From Larix kaempferi (lineage: Eukaryota; Streptophyta; Pinopsida; Pinales; Pinaceae): a stretch of 64,000 nt of DNA. The translations under genes and the position numbers were made by a program. Below, piece after piece: positions 44,280 through 57,239 of this stretch (the stretch's first letter is position 1; each line of letters begins with the position of its first letter). The stretch lies in assembly GCA_027924585.1 (NCBI GenBank), contig BSBM01000036.1, forward strand, positions 4,767,001 to 4,831,000, given 5' to 3'. The notes beneath the pieces were generated by a model that was not told where the DNA came from, did not search any database, and was given only the letters and a program-made list of their open reading frames with translations.

Positions 44280-46218
44280 AAACCCACTTGTCTATAGTTT
44301 CCACCATTTTAAGTTGTTTTGGACTAATATAATGTCTTGGAGTAGCATTTTTTGACCAGATTTCTTCGACGAGAGTTGTTTTTTATCGTTTCACACCTAC
44401 AACAGGTATATTTCACACTTGGCATATAAGTTAGATGTCATTTTCACATGCATTATGCATTTGACGTTTTTGACCATTTTCATAAACCCTAGGTGCGACC
44501 CTGCTTCTTAACCGACACGGAGCCTTCACACTATTATAGAAATGTCATTATGTGGTGGTAGGGCCTTTTCGAACATGGGTACCCTAGTTAGAACCACTTT
44601 TTCATTTTGGTGCCCATGTCGTTGTTTGTCCTTAAGATCGGGAGTCCTTTGTAGTTACGCCATGACTTTGCGATAAAGACTCATACTCTACTTTGTATTA
44701 TGCTGGCCATCTCCCATAAGGACTCCCCCATTTATATCAAGCTGTGATTGCATTGCATCATCCTGCTTGCTACTTGAGCCTTATGCCGGCTCCCGCTTAC
44801 TCAATTGTTAGCCTGGTGCCTGAGCACTTCCCCTATCGAGCCCTGTAGAGCTTCCATTTTCCCTTCGCAATTTGATGACCTTTTGACCCTGAGGGAACAC
44901 CCCCCCGAGTGTCTACATCTTGCACATGCTTCCTTGCATTGATCATTGGTATGTTCCACTACTTGGGACTAGTCTGCTCGCTATTTGACACTCGCTCCCT
45001 CACTTGTTGTACTATAAACAATTTTATTCTTTCTCAAGCTTTTCCAAATATGAAAAAGACCAAAAAAATCAAATATTCCAAAAAGCCAGACGAGATTATG
45101 GTTACTACTTCTAGTTGGAAGTTGTTATGTCACCTTTGAATATAGCATTCATTCCACTCCATACATTTTGAGTCGGGACTATAGTATGACCTTAGGAGTT
45201 GTACTCGTTTCTCAGTTTTACTCCACCGATTAGTTAAGCTTCCAGTCACTATGGAGCTCTTTGTTGATGCTTCCTGCATTGCACAGTCTATATCGAGTCT
45301 ATGCTGCCTGAGGCTATCCATCTGCTCATCCTCTTGTTCAAAGGAATTCTTGAAACCAGAATCGACCACTCCTCAGATCTCTTGACTATTGCATTTCGTC
45401 CATCCTTATTGAGTCAATCTATTTTAGCTGAGTTCTTCCAAATATTTTAGCATAGCTGTTACCTCATGCTAGTTGATGGGGGATGCCTTAATGCCCTCCT
45501 TCTAGCGAGTTTCGTTTCGTCGACATCAACCCATTTATTTCAGAATTTGAGACTTAGAGTTTGGTTGAGTACCTTGAGGCTTGCAGTCATTAGTGGTAGG
45601 TTCTCTCGGCATCGACAGTTTTGGGAATACATCAATGTCCCCTGATCAATGGATTCATCTTAGTGTTCGACTTCAGCACAACTATTCACACTCTGATGAT
45701 TGTACTCTATGCCTTGATTCCCATTTTCATTATTGGTGGGTTATCTCGCATCTGTTAACGGTATACATCATTGACCGGTAATCAGATGATGTCACATCAG
45801 GTTCGACCTCAACACCTTTATTCACTTGATGGGACTTTAACCATAGATGATTTGTGTAGAAGACCCCGGGCGATAGTGGCATTCAGTATGCTACTTATGA
45901 TCATGACTTTACATCTGAGATATCACCTCTCAGACATCAGCAGTTTGTACCTCCAGTTTGCACCAATTGTTTCCTTTTCAACAAGGAACCATATCTTATT
46001 GTAGAGGGATCATGGCTATGATCACTTATGACATATATTCACTATGTACTGCCTATTCATGGCCATTGTATTAGATTGTTGTACTATATCGACATGTATT
46101 CAGAGATATTATTGTATTATGATGAGTGAGATGCTCCTTCCACTTGTGTCTCCATCATTCCACTTCTGAGATTTATAATGTATTTCAGCCATCATAGAAC
46201 CATTCTCTGACCTCACAC
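44280..46218. other. Tat-3 3' tail, non-coding
   Basis: No gene recognised. The last 200 bp (from about 46009) match the short tail kept between LTR-C and LTR-B. Confidence 0.6.
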
Positions 46219-46231
46219 ATTAGGGGGCATT
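46219..46231 (+). promoter_or_regulatory. Polypurine tract of Tat-3
   Basis: ATTAGGGGGCATT, directly before LTR-D. Confidence 0.75.
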
Positions 46232-46566
46232 TGTTACAACATAATTTTCCACCTTGTGAGCATCGACACTCTTTGGCCTACAGGAGCCATTATAATGACT
46301 AAGATGCACTTTATGTCTTTCAGATACACTTTTTCCCTATTTGTCTTCCTATACGCTAGCTATTACATTTTAGCCAGCATACCCGTGAGTTGTTCCACTA
46401 TAGCCCGCGGGTGTCAAGTAAAATGGTAAAAGTCACTAGTAAATTACTTTTTACTCCCCAAAAGCAGTCTTAGGGTGACCTTTGGCCCTCCATTTTCCCT
46501 GAAACGTCTTGATGTGTCCTTTCACTTACCTTTGGAAGGCTATATATTGAGCACATATGGCATATG

Positions 46567-47269
46567 TGTTAGAACATTTTTCCACCTATGTACATTAATC
46601 ATTTATTAATTATGATTAATTAGCCCAAGTGATTAATGATTACATCCCTAAGTTGATTAGCTACTAAATGGTCAATTATCATGAACTAGATAGAAAATGT
46701 GAACAAGTGCTGAGTCAAACCAGCTAAGTGGAGCGCTCCCCAGGGCAATTAATGCACTCAGCATGCCTAGAGAGCCCTCCTCAGGTCATTTAATGCACTC
46801 AGCATGCTTCTCTTCTACCTAGGGCGCATTTGCTCTCTTTGTGGACAATCTTGCCTTGTTTTGTCACATTTTTGACCAATTTTAGACTCCAAACCTCTAA
46901 CCAACCAGTTTCTTCACATGTGTGAGGTCACATGGGCCTGTCCAGTCATTCCCAGCATTCACACTGCAGATTCGAACCAGTTTGGGATGGTTTGGGATAT
47001 TTTGGTCAACTTAGGGGGGTTTGAGCTTTTTCTAAGCTAGATCAGTGTGAACACTCCAGATGGATTCGAATTCTTCCAGATTTGTATATATGGGTGTTCT
47101 TAACCTTTGTTAAGGTTGGACAGTTAATAATATTGACATTATTCACCAATTCATGAGTATTGTTCTTCATTCATTTAAATTTTTTATGCTAATTCTTGCA
47201 AATGTTGTGCAATCTTTCACCAGTGAGGAATCCACAGTAGCTAGATTCAACTGTGCTTGAGAATTTACA
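46567..47269 (+). repeat. Copia-B 5' LTR
   Basis: 703 bp, TGTTAGAACA to ATTTACA. Contains a repeated AATGCACTCAGCATGC word. Confidence 0.95.
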
Positions 47270-47281
47270 TGGTATCAGAGC
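47270..47281 (+). promoter_or_regulatory. Copia-B primer binding site
   Basis: TGGTATCAGAGC, the usual copia site complementary to initiator tRNA-Met, directly after the LTR. Confidence 0.9.
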
Positions 47282-47543
47282 TCTTGGAGCTAGAATTCGA
47301 ACCAGCAGACTGTTGTAGTGGATTGCCAGAAGCAGTGGAGAAACCACATAATTCCTGAGGCCATTGCCTTGAGCTTACTGGAGAAATCTAGTGGCTCCTC
47401 TCAGGTGTGATGCTCTCCCGAATGCACCCACTATCCATACAGGGTTCGAATCTGTCAGTGTAGATCCCTCCAGAGTGATTTGAGAGTTGTTTGCAGGTAC
47501 TGAAGATCAGCATTGTCAGCAAGTACGAATTGCAGCAGAGAGA

Positions 47544-50500
47544 ATGGAGCCATCTCACCCAAACGTGCTCACTCCCTTCAACTATTTCGATTGGAAGGCA
47601 GAAATGGTGATTTTGCTGAGATCCAAGGGTCTCTACAGAATCACGATGGGCACTGAGGTTGAGCCAAACTCAGTTGTGGAGAAATCCAAGTTTTTTAACA
47701 GAATGGATGAGGCATTTGGCCTCCTTTGTCTCAGTATTTTGAGAGACCTCCTGTTTCATGTAGAAAGTCTAGCAACTCCAAATGAAGTGTGGCTCAAGCT
47801 TGAGACACTGTTTGGAAAGACTGATGAGATGAGAGGCCACCAGCTCGAAAATGAGCTTGTCTCACTGAGCCCAGGGAATTTCGATTCCATCCAGGACTTC
47901 TTCACCAAGTTCAAGAACTTGGTCTTGCAGATCAGACAATGTGGCATAGAGAAGAAAGAAGAACAGTTGGTGTTGTCCATTCTCTCCAAATTGGGTTCTG
48001 AATACTCAGTTTTTGTGTCTTCCTTCAACTCCACAAGGCTCACAGTTAGAGGATGGAAGATGCCATCTTTGGCTGACTTCATGGAGATGCTAACTCAAGA
48101 GCAAGACAAGCTGGTCTTGATGGGCTCCATCAAGCAAAAAGATCAAGTGCTTGCAGCTGGAGATTCGAAATGTGGAAGAGGCAAGCAAAAACCCAAGGGT
48201 TCGAAACCTCAAGAGAAGAAGAGAAAGGATGAGAGGCCCAAATCCTCTGAGGGGGTTTCGAATCCTGTCAAGAACAAGGGAAAGAAGGCTGAGAAGACAA
48301 AATGTAGCTACTGTCAAAGAGGTTTTCATCCAGAGAGCTCATGCATGAAGAAAACCATAGACACCATGACACATCTCCTACAGAAAAATAATATTCCTCT
48401 TCCTGAAAGTTCCAAGAAGAAGGAGTGCGTTTCTGAAGACAAGGACAGCTGCCATGCTTTGGTGGCTAGCTCATCTCATTCACCTTTGTTTATCATTGAT
48501 TCAGGTGCCTCAAGGCACATGGATTCCTCAAGAGACTCGTTTTGTGAACTTGCTCCCTACAGTGGTCTCTCAATTCGAATGGGAGATGACTCAGAAATCC
48601 CTGCTCATGGCATTGGGAAAATCTCTATGGAGAATGGCTTCTTCTCCAATGTGCTGTATGTGCCAAATCTTGCAGCAAACTTGCTCTATGTGTATCAAAT
48701 GACACATACTGGAGCAGCAAAGAAGGTGGTCTTCACTCAGGATGAAGTGGAGATATCAGAAGTTTCCACCGGGAAAATTGTTGCAAAGGGTGTTGCAGAC
48801 CATGACATGAAGATGTACATGTTCTCCCACTTCCTCGAATTTTCTTCACCAAGTGTGCTGCTGTCACATGGGAATGAGACCAGCAAGCTATGGCATCAAA
48901 GGTATGGGCACCTAAACTACAGATATCTTCAAGTTTTAAGCAAAGAAAATATGGTAGAAGGGCTGCCCCAAATCAGATTTTCGAGTGGAACATGCAAGGG
49001 TTGCATGATTGGGAAACATCCTGAAAGGAAGTATGATAAAGGGAAGGCTAGGAGGGCTGATCAACCTCTTGGGATAGTACATTCTGATCTCATAGGGCCA
49101 CTCCCCACACCCTCCTATGGCTGCAGCAAATATGTGCTCACCTTCATCGATGACTACTCAAGGTACTGCTGGTTATTTTTCCTTAAGCAAAAATCTGAAG
49201 TCTTTGATTGTTTCAAGATTTTTAAGAGCATGGTTGAGAACTTCAGTGGGAAGGCCATGAAGATTTTGAGGACTGATAATGGTAGAGAGTATGTCAACAA
49301 CAATTTGCAGCAGCTCTGTCAAGAGCATGGCATTCAGATGCAACACTCAGTTCCCTACACACCTCAGCAAAATGGTGTTGCAGAGCGCAAAAATAGAGCA
49401 CTGAAAGAGATGGCAACTTGCATGTTGCAAGCAAGGGATTTGTCTCCTAAATTATGGGCTGAAGCTATGAATTGTGCAGCATATGTTCAGAACAGGGCAC
49501 CACACAAAGCATTGCAAGGAATCACTCCATTTGAAGCTTGGATGGGCCACAAGCCAAATGTCTCACATTTAAGAATTTTTGGCTCAAGGGCTTGGGCCAG
49601 AATTCCACCGGAGAAGAGAAAGGCATTGCAGCCCCAAAGCAAGGAGTCAATCATGGTTGGGTATGCAGAGGATTCCAAGGGCTACAAGATCTTTGATCCA
49701 TCCACTCACAAAACTTTCATTGAAAGAAGTGTCAAATTCGAAGAGGAAGAATTTTTGCAAGCTAGTGAACAAGGTGATGGGGAATGCTCATTCCCTCGTC
49801 TTGATGATGAAGTAAGTAGTGATTCATTCTCTGATATTTCTGATTCTGAGATTGCTGAAGATGATGTTGATATGGATTCTGAACATATCCCCCCTTCAAG
49901 GCCCAAGTGGGCAGAGAAAACAATTCAAAGTGCCGGAGAGCTAGTGGGAGATCCCCAAGATGCTAGGAAAACTAGATCTCAATTTCACAATTCCTTTGCA
50001 TATAATAATTCTGATCTGAGTGAGGCATGTTATTTGATGGTTGGATCTGATCCAATGTCATATTCAGAAGCATGTACAGACCCAAGGTGGCAATCATCCA
50101 TGCAAGAGGAGATGAACTCACTCCATGAGAACAAAACTTGGGATTTGGTCCCTCTTCCTCCCAAGAGGAAACTAGTGCAATGCAAGTGGATTTATAGAAC
50201 CAAAATTGGATCTGATTGCTCTGATATGAAGTATAAGGCCAGGTTGGTAGCTAAGGGTTACTCTCAGGTCCAAGGAGTGGACTATACAGAGACATTTGCA
50301 CCGGTGGCAAAGATGGACTCCATAAGACTAGTTTTGGCAATTGGGGCTTCCAAGCGATGGGAGATTCATCACATGGATGTAAAGAGTGCCTTTCTTGATG
50401 GGGATCTGAATGAGGATATTTATATGCAGCAGCCTGAAGGTTTTATTTCTGATCATACACTTGTTTGTAGGTTGAACAAATCACTCTATGGGCTCAAGCA

Positions 50501-51572
50501 AGCTCCTAGAGCATGGTATGCAAAAATGGACAATTTTCTGCTATCTTTGGGGTTTGAGAGGTGTAAGCCTGATCCAAATGTGTATATGCAGCATGTTAGT
50601 GATCTGATATTGATTATTGTACTGTATGTTGATGATCTTTTGATCACTGGTAGCTGCACCAAAGAACTTGACTCAGTTAAGAGAGCATTGCACAGTGCAT
50701 TCTCCATGACCGATCTAGGATTGCTAAAACAATTTCTGGGTTTGGAGATTGATCAATCTGTGAATGGAATTTCTGTATGTCAGTCAAGGTATGCTTCAGA
50801 TTTGCTGCAGAAATTTAATATGGCTGAATGTAAGTCTGCAAAATTTCCATTTCTTTCAGGAGTTAAGCTTACAGAATGGGGTTCTTCACCACTAGTTGAC
50901 AGTTCGTTGTATAGGCAACTTGTTGGGAGTTTGCTATATCTTACTCATTCTAGACCAGATTTGTCATATGCTGTTGGGGCTGTTGCAAGGCACATGCAAG
51001 AGCCTCATGAGATCCATTGGAAGGCAGCCAAGAGGATCCTTCATTATGTTCAGGGTACTAAGTCTTTTGGTATCCATTATGCTGCCGGTTCATCCCTTGA
51101 ACTAGTAGGATTTACAGATTCTGATTGGGCCGGTGATTGTATTGATCGGAAGTCAACTTCTGGTTATGTCTTTATGCTTGCACATGGACCTATATGCTGG
51201 TCAAGCAAGAAACAAAGCACTATTTCCTTATCTTCAGCTGAGGCCGAGTACAGGGGAGCAGTCAATGCAGCCACACAATGTGTTTGGTTGCAAGGTATTC
51301 TTGCAGAGTTCGGGATTGTCTTTGATTCACCCACTATTCTTTGGTGTGATAATCAAAGTACAATCAAGATTTCTACCGATCCAGTACAGAGATAGAGGAC
51401 CAAGCACATAGAGATACACATGCATTACATTCGGGGTTTGGTGCATGACCGGATCATAGCATTGCAGTATTTCCCATCCAGTGAGCAAACTGCTGATATC
51501 TTCACCAAGTGTTTTACCGAGAAGACCTTCACTCACCTTAGATCTTTGCTTGGGGTGAGTGATGCATGGTGA
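47544..51572 (+). CDS. Copia-B gag-pol polyprotein, one internal TAG
   Basis: I start it at the first ATG in frame (MEPSHPNVLTPFNYFDW). Order: gag (WKAEMVILLRSKGLY), zinc knuckle CSYCQRGFHPESSC (CX2CX4HX4C), protease FIIDSGASRHMD, integrase zinc region (WHQRYGHLN, TCKGCMIGKH), catalytic D in HSDLIGPLP, D in LRTDNGREY and E in NGVAERKNR, then RT with MDVKSAFLDGDLNEDIYM and LYVDDLL, and RNase H (FTDSDWAGDCIDRKSTSG, SSAEAEYRGAV). A TAG at 51393-51395 lies just before the conserved RTKHIEI block; the same frame then runs on to TGA at 51570-51572. It is the only break I see. Gag-pol is fused, as in most copia. RT and integrase motifs look functional. Confidence 0.93.
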
Positions 51573-51742
51573 TGATTGGTGTATTTTGATATATGCCACA
51601 TGTCCATTTTAGAGGGGAGGTTTTATTTCCCATGTGGTTTTCCTCCTTACCTTGGTTACATGGACAAATAAATTTTATGATGTAAAAGGTGACTTGAGCC
51701 TAGTTGCCAAGGCCTTAATTTTTGATATTTCACTAAGTCTAG

Positions 51743-51754
51743 CTTAAGGGGGGG
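51743..51754 (+). promoter_or_regulatory. Copia-B polypurine tract
   Basis: CTTAAGGGGGGG, directly before the 3' LTR. Confidence 0.9.
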
Positions 51755-52457
51755 TGTTAGAACATTTTTCCACCTATGTACATTAATCATTTATTAATGA
51801 TGATTAATTAGCCCAAGTGATTAATGATTACATCCCTAAGTTGATTAGCTACTAAATGGTCAATTATCATGAACTAGATAGCAAATGTGAACAAGTGCTG
51901 AGTCAAACCAGCTAAGTGGAGCGCTCCCCAGGGCAATTAATGCACTCAGCATGCCTAGAGTGCCCTCATCAGGTCATTTAATGCACTCAGCATGCTTCTC
52001 TTCTACCTAGGGCGCATTTGCTCTCTTTGTGGACAATCTTGCCTTGTTTTGTCACATTTTTGACCAATTTTAGACTCCAAACCTCTAACCAACCAGTTTC
52101 TTCACATGTGTGAGGTCACATGGGCTTGTCCAGTCATTCCCAGCATTCACACTGCAGATTCGAACCAGTTTGGGATGGTTTGGGATATTTTGGTCAACTT
52201 AGGGGGGTTTGAGCTTTTTCTAAGCTAGATCAGTGTGAACACTCCAGATGGATTCGAATTCTTCCAGATTTGTATATATGGGTGTTCTTAACCTTTGTTA
52301 AGGTTGGACAGTTAATAATATTGACATTATTCACCAATTCATGAGTATTGTTCTTCATTCATTTAAATTTTTTATGCTAATTCTTGCAAATGTTGTGCAA
52401 TCTTTCACCAGTGAGGAATCCACAGTAGCTAGATTCAACTGTGCTTGAGAATTTACA
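51755..52457 (+). repeat. Copia-B 3' LTR
   Basis: 703 bp, nearly identical to the 5' LTR. Confidence 0.95.
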
Positions 52458-53054
52458 ATATGGAAGGGAGGAGAAAGAGAAAGCAAGATAACTCTAGTGG
52501 ATTTTTGTCCTATCTTGAGTCTACACTCATTGATCCTTGTTGTTGTGAACCCTCTATGTTCACCTTCCAAACTCCTTTCATAGTTTGAGTTTTCCATTCC
52601 ATGGAGGATTGAAGTGGTGGAGGCACAAGTGGAGAGACCCAGTTCTTGGTTCAGATTGGTTGCCGGCAAGAGGTCATATCACATTGTACTTCTTGTTATT
52701 TATTAATATAAATACTCATATTCTCGTCCATTAATGTTGTGAATGTTGTTTATATTACATTGGGTTGCATTTACTTATGATATCATGGACCATTGCTATT
52801 GATGATGTTAATGTCTTTCATATATTATATGCGCTTGTTGTATATTGGCTGTTAAGACTAATTTGCAGGTTCAAGCGCATGAATTGAAAACTTCAATGGG
52901 GATCTACATTGAACATCCGGATCAAGGTTGGTTATATTCTCCATTATCTTAGCATTGTCATTTATATAGCATAGAATTGGGAATTGAGTTATTTTCTGGT
53001 AGTCAGCTGTCTTTTGTGGTCTACCCCAAGCCATAGGAATTTTTCTCCATAACA

Positions 53055-55690
53055 ATAGTAAAACCAGAACAACCAACGTAATCAAGGAGGTCAACAGAAC
53101 CACGGAAGAGGACACAACAGCGGGAACAATCAACCTCAAACCCAAGGTGTTCAGCCACCTAATCCTCTGAATAATAATAACGCTGCTCCCGCTAACCAAA
53201 ACCCTGATCGTCCACTGAAACAGGATAAAAATACTAATTTAAGAACAAACCATATGTGTTCCATATGTGGAGTATATGGCCATTACACACACTCATGCCC
53301 CCATTTGGAGCGAGCACACTAACTCTGAACTGATGACGCACAACGCCAAGGCCATGCGGCATAGCCAGCGCCACCTCCTCAACCGCAACATATGATATTA
53401 TAGAATCCTTTACCCAACCAAGGGGTAGTAAACACCCATCCAATGGATCCCTCACAAGGATCTACGGCACCACAGCAGCAAATCACTTATGCTGCAGCTG
53501 ATTACTAGCATATGGATTCAGGTACTCACCATCTATTAATGATGTCATCAAATGATATCAATCTCCAAACACGCTGAAACCAATACGGCTCAACCCTTGA
53601 AACCACGACTACTGATCCATCCACAAACACCCTGCCAGTTGATCATCCATTATGCATACCTACTATGCCATTGGATGGGGGCCTTAAAGCCCCTCGCTTC
53701 CCCCTACGACAGATAAAAAATAACCCCAACGCTCGTGCCGCCTCAAATTATAACATTGTGGTTGACTTAGCCCAGTCCCCCACTGCTATGTCTTCCCTGG
53801 AAGTCCTAAAGAACTGTCCTACACAAAAGAAATTATTGTTATCCTCTATTGGTGAGATAGAACCTAATGATTTAGGGATGATGGCATTCGATTTGGACCA
53901 AGACGAACCACGCATGCCTTCGACATTAGCATTTGAAGTTTTTGTGTCCATTCAAAACCTTGTCATTCATCGATGAAGGTGCCTCCACCTGCGTAATGTC
54001 AACATTTGTTTGGCAGAAGCTCGGATCTCCAACACTGCAACCATCCACTACAACATTACGATCTTACGATGGCCGTTCATCTCAACCACAAGGCCTTTTG
54101 GCTAACGTTCCCTTCCAATTAGGTGGCAAAACAATTCTCATAGACATAGAGGTCATCAATGCCCAGCTTGATTACAACCTCTTACTAGGATGAAGTTACA
54201 TGTATGCTATGAAAGTTGTCGCTTCATCCGTCTTTCATATCATGATGTTTCCCCATTATGGATGCATGGTAAAATTTGATCAAATGACATATTATGATCC
54301 TAATGCCCCCACCGCACCTGAAAACATTCTACCTATTATTGAACAACCCATTAAGAGTGCACCCACGTCGTTCGTCTCCACAGTCGGACCCAGGATATAC
54401 TTAGATACTGCCATGACTTCCACATTCCAATCCATTCCACCCCCTTTACAGATAACTGAAATATATGATTTGTGCACCCTCTCGCAGGCACCTAACCAAT
54501 AGCCCCCTTTACTACCACAACCACCCTCAGTGCCCAGTCATGTAGGAGCTACACCCATCCACACTATCTCGTTTCGATTTCCTACTTCAGGAGTAGTCAA
54601 CACCTCAGTAATGGCTATGCTCAACCTTCCAAGGTTAACATTAGGACTACCTATGTGGTACCTGCCTTCCCCAACCCCTCCCCCGACACCGAATGTCATT
54701 TTACAACCAGTGCAACCCATCAATACCTCTAACTGTCCACCCCCTGGTGTAGCGAACATCCAAAACCGACCACCTCCAACAGTGGCCACTGCATCAACAT
54801 CTATTAATGCTCCCCCTCCACTCCACTACACTGGGGGAAAAGGCCCACAAACCTACACTGCTGGACCCACAACTCGCACCGCCCCATCGACTCCAAAGCT
54901 GGCGAAGAATCCCCCAACAATTCGTGATCCCTGCAAGTGCTCTTTGTGAGACGATATAGGTCATGCTACCCATCAATGTCCACAATTACCATCACTTCAA
55001 GAACACATGCAAATGTTGGATGGCGATGCTAACATCCCAGTTGTCAAATTTGAATTGCCCCCTCAACCTCAAGATAAATAGCTGCATACCAAGCACCCTT
55101 GTGTGATATGCGACATTTATGGCCATTATTCACATCACTGCTCGGATCTCCCAGATTATAGAGCAGCTCTACACAAATTGAATAATGTCGACCTAGAGAT
55201 ATCCCCTCCTGTCATTGAGGAAATACATCCACCAACATCTTCCTCCTCGGAAGAGATTAATACCATTTATATGATCTCGTCCACCAGTGCACCCTAGTCA
55301 ACCGATTTGACAACACAATGCTTCTGCAATGATGAGGAAATACTTGAAGCACTTACTACACCCGACTACCCCTGGGATGACATGCACCATCGATCCTATT
55401 TCATCCCTGAAACATCTGCATTCTCCAAAGAAAATCAATTATCCATTGAATCCAAAGATTTCCTGCCCACCAAGGTCGACTGGTTTAAGGATCCCATCCT
55501 AGCCCCAGATTCCTTTGAGGAAGGAAATATGGCCAACATTTCACCTGTTATTAAAGTTGACATCTATACCAAGCCCGGAATACCCAAACTCATTTCCTTG
55601 GGCGCATCGTGTACATAGGATGAGGTACAAGATTACAATAAACTTTTCCAAGAGTTTCGCAACGTATTTGCATGGTCCTACACCAAGATG
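53055..55690 (+). pseudogene. Tat-4 gag end, protease and knuckle-bearing linker
   Basis: Gag zinc knuckle CSICGVYGHYTHSC near 53253, then protease IDEGASTCVMS and DYNLLLG (53965-54193; a stop follows at 54191). A proline-rich linker leads to two further CCHC-type knuckles: CSL-stop-DDIGHATHQC near 54938 (second Cys codon now TGA) and CVICDIYGHYSHHC near 55101. Then come CFCNDEEILEAL and PWDDMHHRSYF before the RT. Several stops and frame shifts are present. Knuckles usually sit in gag before the protease; the downstream pair is unusual. Confidence 0.85.
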
Positions 55691-57123
55691 TCGGGTCTTG
55701 ATCCCGCTATTGTAGAACACGACATTGACACTTGGCCCAACATACCACCTTTTCGCCAAAAACAACACCCCATCCACCCATCTAAGCTTCCTGCCATCAA
55801 AGCGGAAATTGAGAAGCTTCGAACAGCAGGGTTCATTTACCCCATAGCCTACACCACCTGGGTTTCTAACCCAGTACCAGTTAACAAGAAGCAAGGCACT
55901 ATCTGTGTCTGTACCGACTTCCGCGACCTAAATCTCGCCTGCCCCAAAGACAACTTTCCAACACCATTTATCGACCAACTTATCGATGCATGTGCGGGGC
56001 ATGAGATACTATCTTTCATGGATGGTTTCTTCGGGTATAACCAAATTCACATTCGCAATGAAGATCAATACAAGAATGCCTTCACCATCCCATGGGGCAC
56101 TTTTACTTACCGTGATATGCCCTTCGGCCTTAAAAACATTGGAGCCACTTTTTAGCAGGCCATGACATATTGTTTCCATGACTTGGTCAACATTATCCAT
56201 GTCTACCTTGATGGCCTCAATACCCGATCGAAAAAATGATCCAATCATCTAAATGAACTCCGAAGAGTATTCCTATGTTGTCACAAATATCAAATCCGCT
56301 TGAACCCACTCAAGTGTGTATTCTGCGTTCCAGCAGGCCGGTTGTTAGGTTTCATCATCTCATAGAAAGGAATCGTAGTCGCTCCGTTAAAATTCCAAGC
56401 CATCTTAGACCTCCCATCACCTCGTACACTTCTACAATTACAGAGCCTTCGAGGCAAAGAAAATTTCCTTCATCGTTTTGTCCCGGATTATGCCACGACG
56501 GTTCATGGTTTCCTTCGTTTGCTCCGTACCCACATCCCTTTTGTGTGGGACGACCAAGCGCAAGGAGCTTTCGATGACCTAAAGAAATCTCTCACCAATG
56601 CCCCTTTGATCTCCCCTCCGTATTTCTCCAAAGATTTCATTCTTTACGTTTTGGCATCCAATTATGCCGTCTCTGGAGTTCTCATTCAAGAATACCCTGC
56701 TCGTCAAGAGCACATCATTTATTATGTGAGACAAACCTTATCTGGCCCACCGCTACGGTACCCATACAAAGAGAAATTGGCCCTCCCCATTGTCTTTTCA
56801 GTACATAAGTTGTGACATTACATCCTCATGAGCCACACTAAAGTTGTCCCGGACTCCAACTCCATGGTCTATCTCTTGAACCGTCGCCTTCTGCAGGGCC
56901 GCGTTGCTAAATGGGTTATTATCTTACAAGAGTACGACCTAGTTTTCACAACCCCTAAGAGAACAAAAGCCTTAGCACTTGCTCAACTCATTACAGACCT
57001 ACCATCCCTATCGCCATCACCATTAGTCAATACTAATCTAACTGACGACCATTTGTTCCTCATCTCGTCAGATGACCCTTGGTATGGCGACATTTTGGTT
57101 TACATCTGTACACAAAATTTTTG
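55691..57123 (+). pseudogene. Tat-4 reverse transcriptase and RNase H
   Basis: RT blocks are clear: RVCTDFRDLN-like CVCTDFRDLNLACPKD, SFMDGFFGYNQIHI and MPFGLKNIGATF. The active site reads YLDG, so the second catalytic Asp is lost. Stops lie at 56153-56155, 56238-56240 and elsewhere. The RNase H (PFVWDDQAQGAFDDL, EKLALPIVFSVHKL) is readable and leads to LISSDDPWYGDI. Confidence 0.88.
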
Positions 57124-57239
57124 ACCCGATGTTGACCGTGATGGACATCGTCGCATCCGCCACCATGCTTCCCGTTATCTCCTCTTAGGTGATGTTCTCT
57201 ATCGACGCAGGGTTGACACCATTTTATGACGTTTCCTTT

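Larger units (their letters stand above)
46567..52457 (+). mobile_element. Copia-B, young nearly intact Ty1/copia element
   Basis: 5891 bp with two 703 bp LTRs, primer site, a single gag-pol frame, polypurine tract and a perfect ATATG target duplication (46562-46566 and 52458-52462). By eye the LTRs differ at about five positions. It is the youngest insertion in the window and sits inside LTR-D. Confidence 0.95.
30431..53054 (+). mobile_element. Tat-3, a nested Ty3/gypsy element (LTR-A to LTR-D)
   Basis: LTR-A (30431-31355) and LTR-D (46232-53054, less the copia-B insert) are of one subtype and form the outer pair. A primer site follows LTR-A and a polypurine tract precedes LTR-D. Between them lie leader, gag, pol, 3' RNase H and the antisense gene. 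A second element remnant (32949-34989) sits in the leader. Flanking pentamers ACAGA and ATAGT agree at three of five bases, a weak, decayed target duplication. Confidence 0.65.
46232..53054 (+). repeat. LTR-D, 3' LTR of Tat-3, split by copia-B
   Basis: The pieces 46232-46566 and 52463-53054 together make about 927 bp, TGTTAC to ATAACA, of the LTR-A subtype. Copia-B is inserted at the ATATG beside the TATATATT promoter region. Confidence 0.85.

Noticed and set aside
34037-53054. Tat-3 as a simple element bounded by LTR-B and LTR-D
   Set aside because: LTR-B and LTR-D are of different subtypes, LTR-B is preceded by a polypurine tract and lacks a following primer site, so LTR-A fits better as the 5' LTR.
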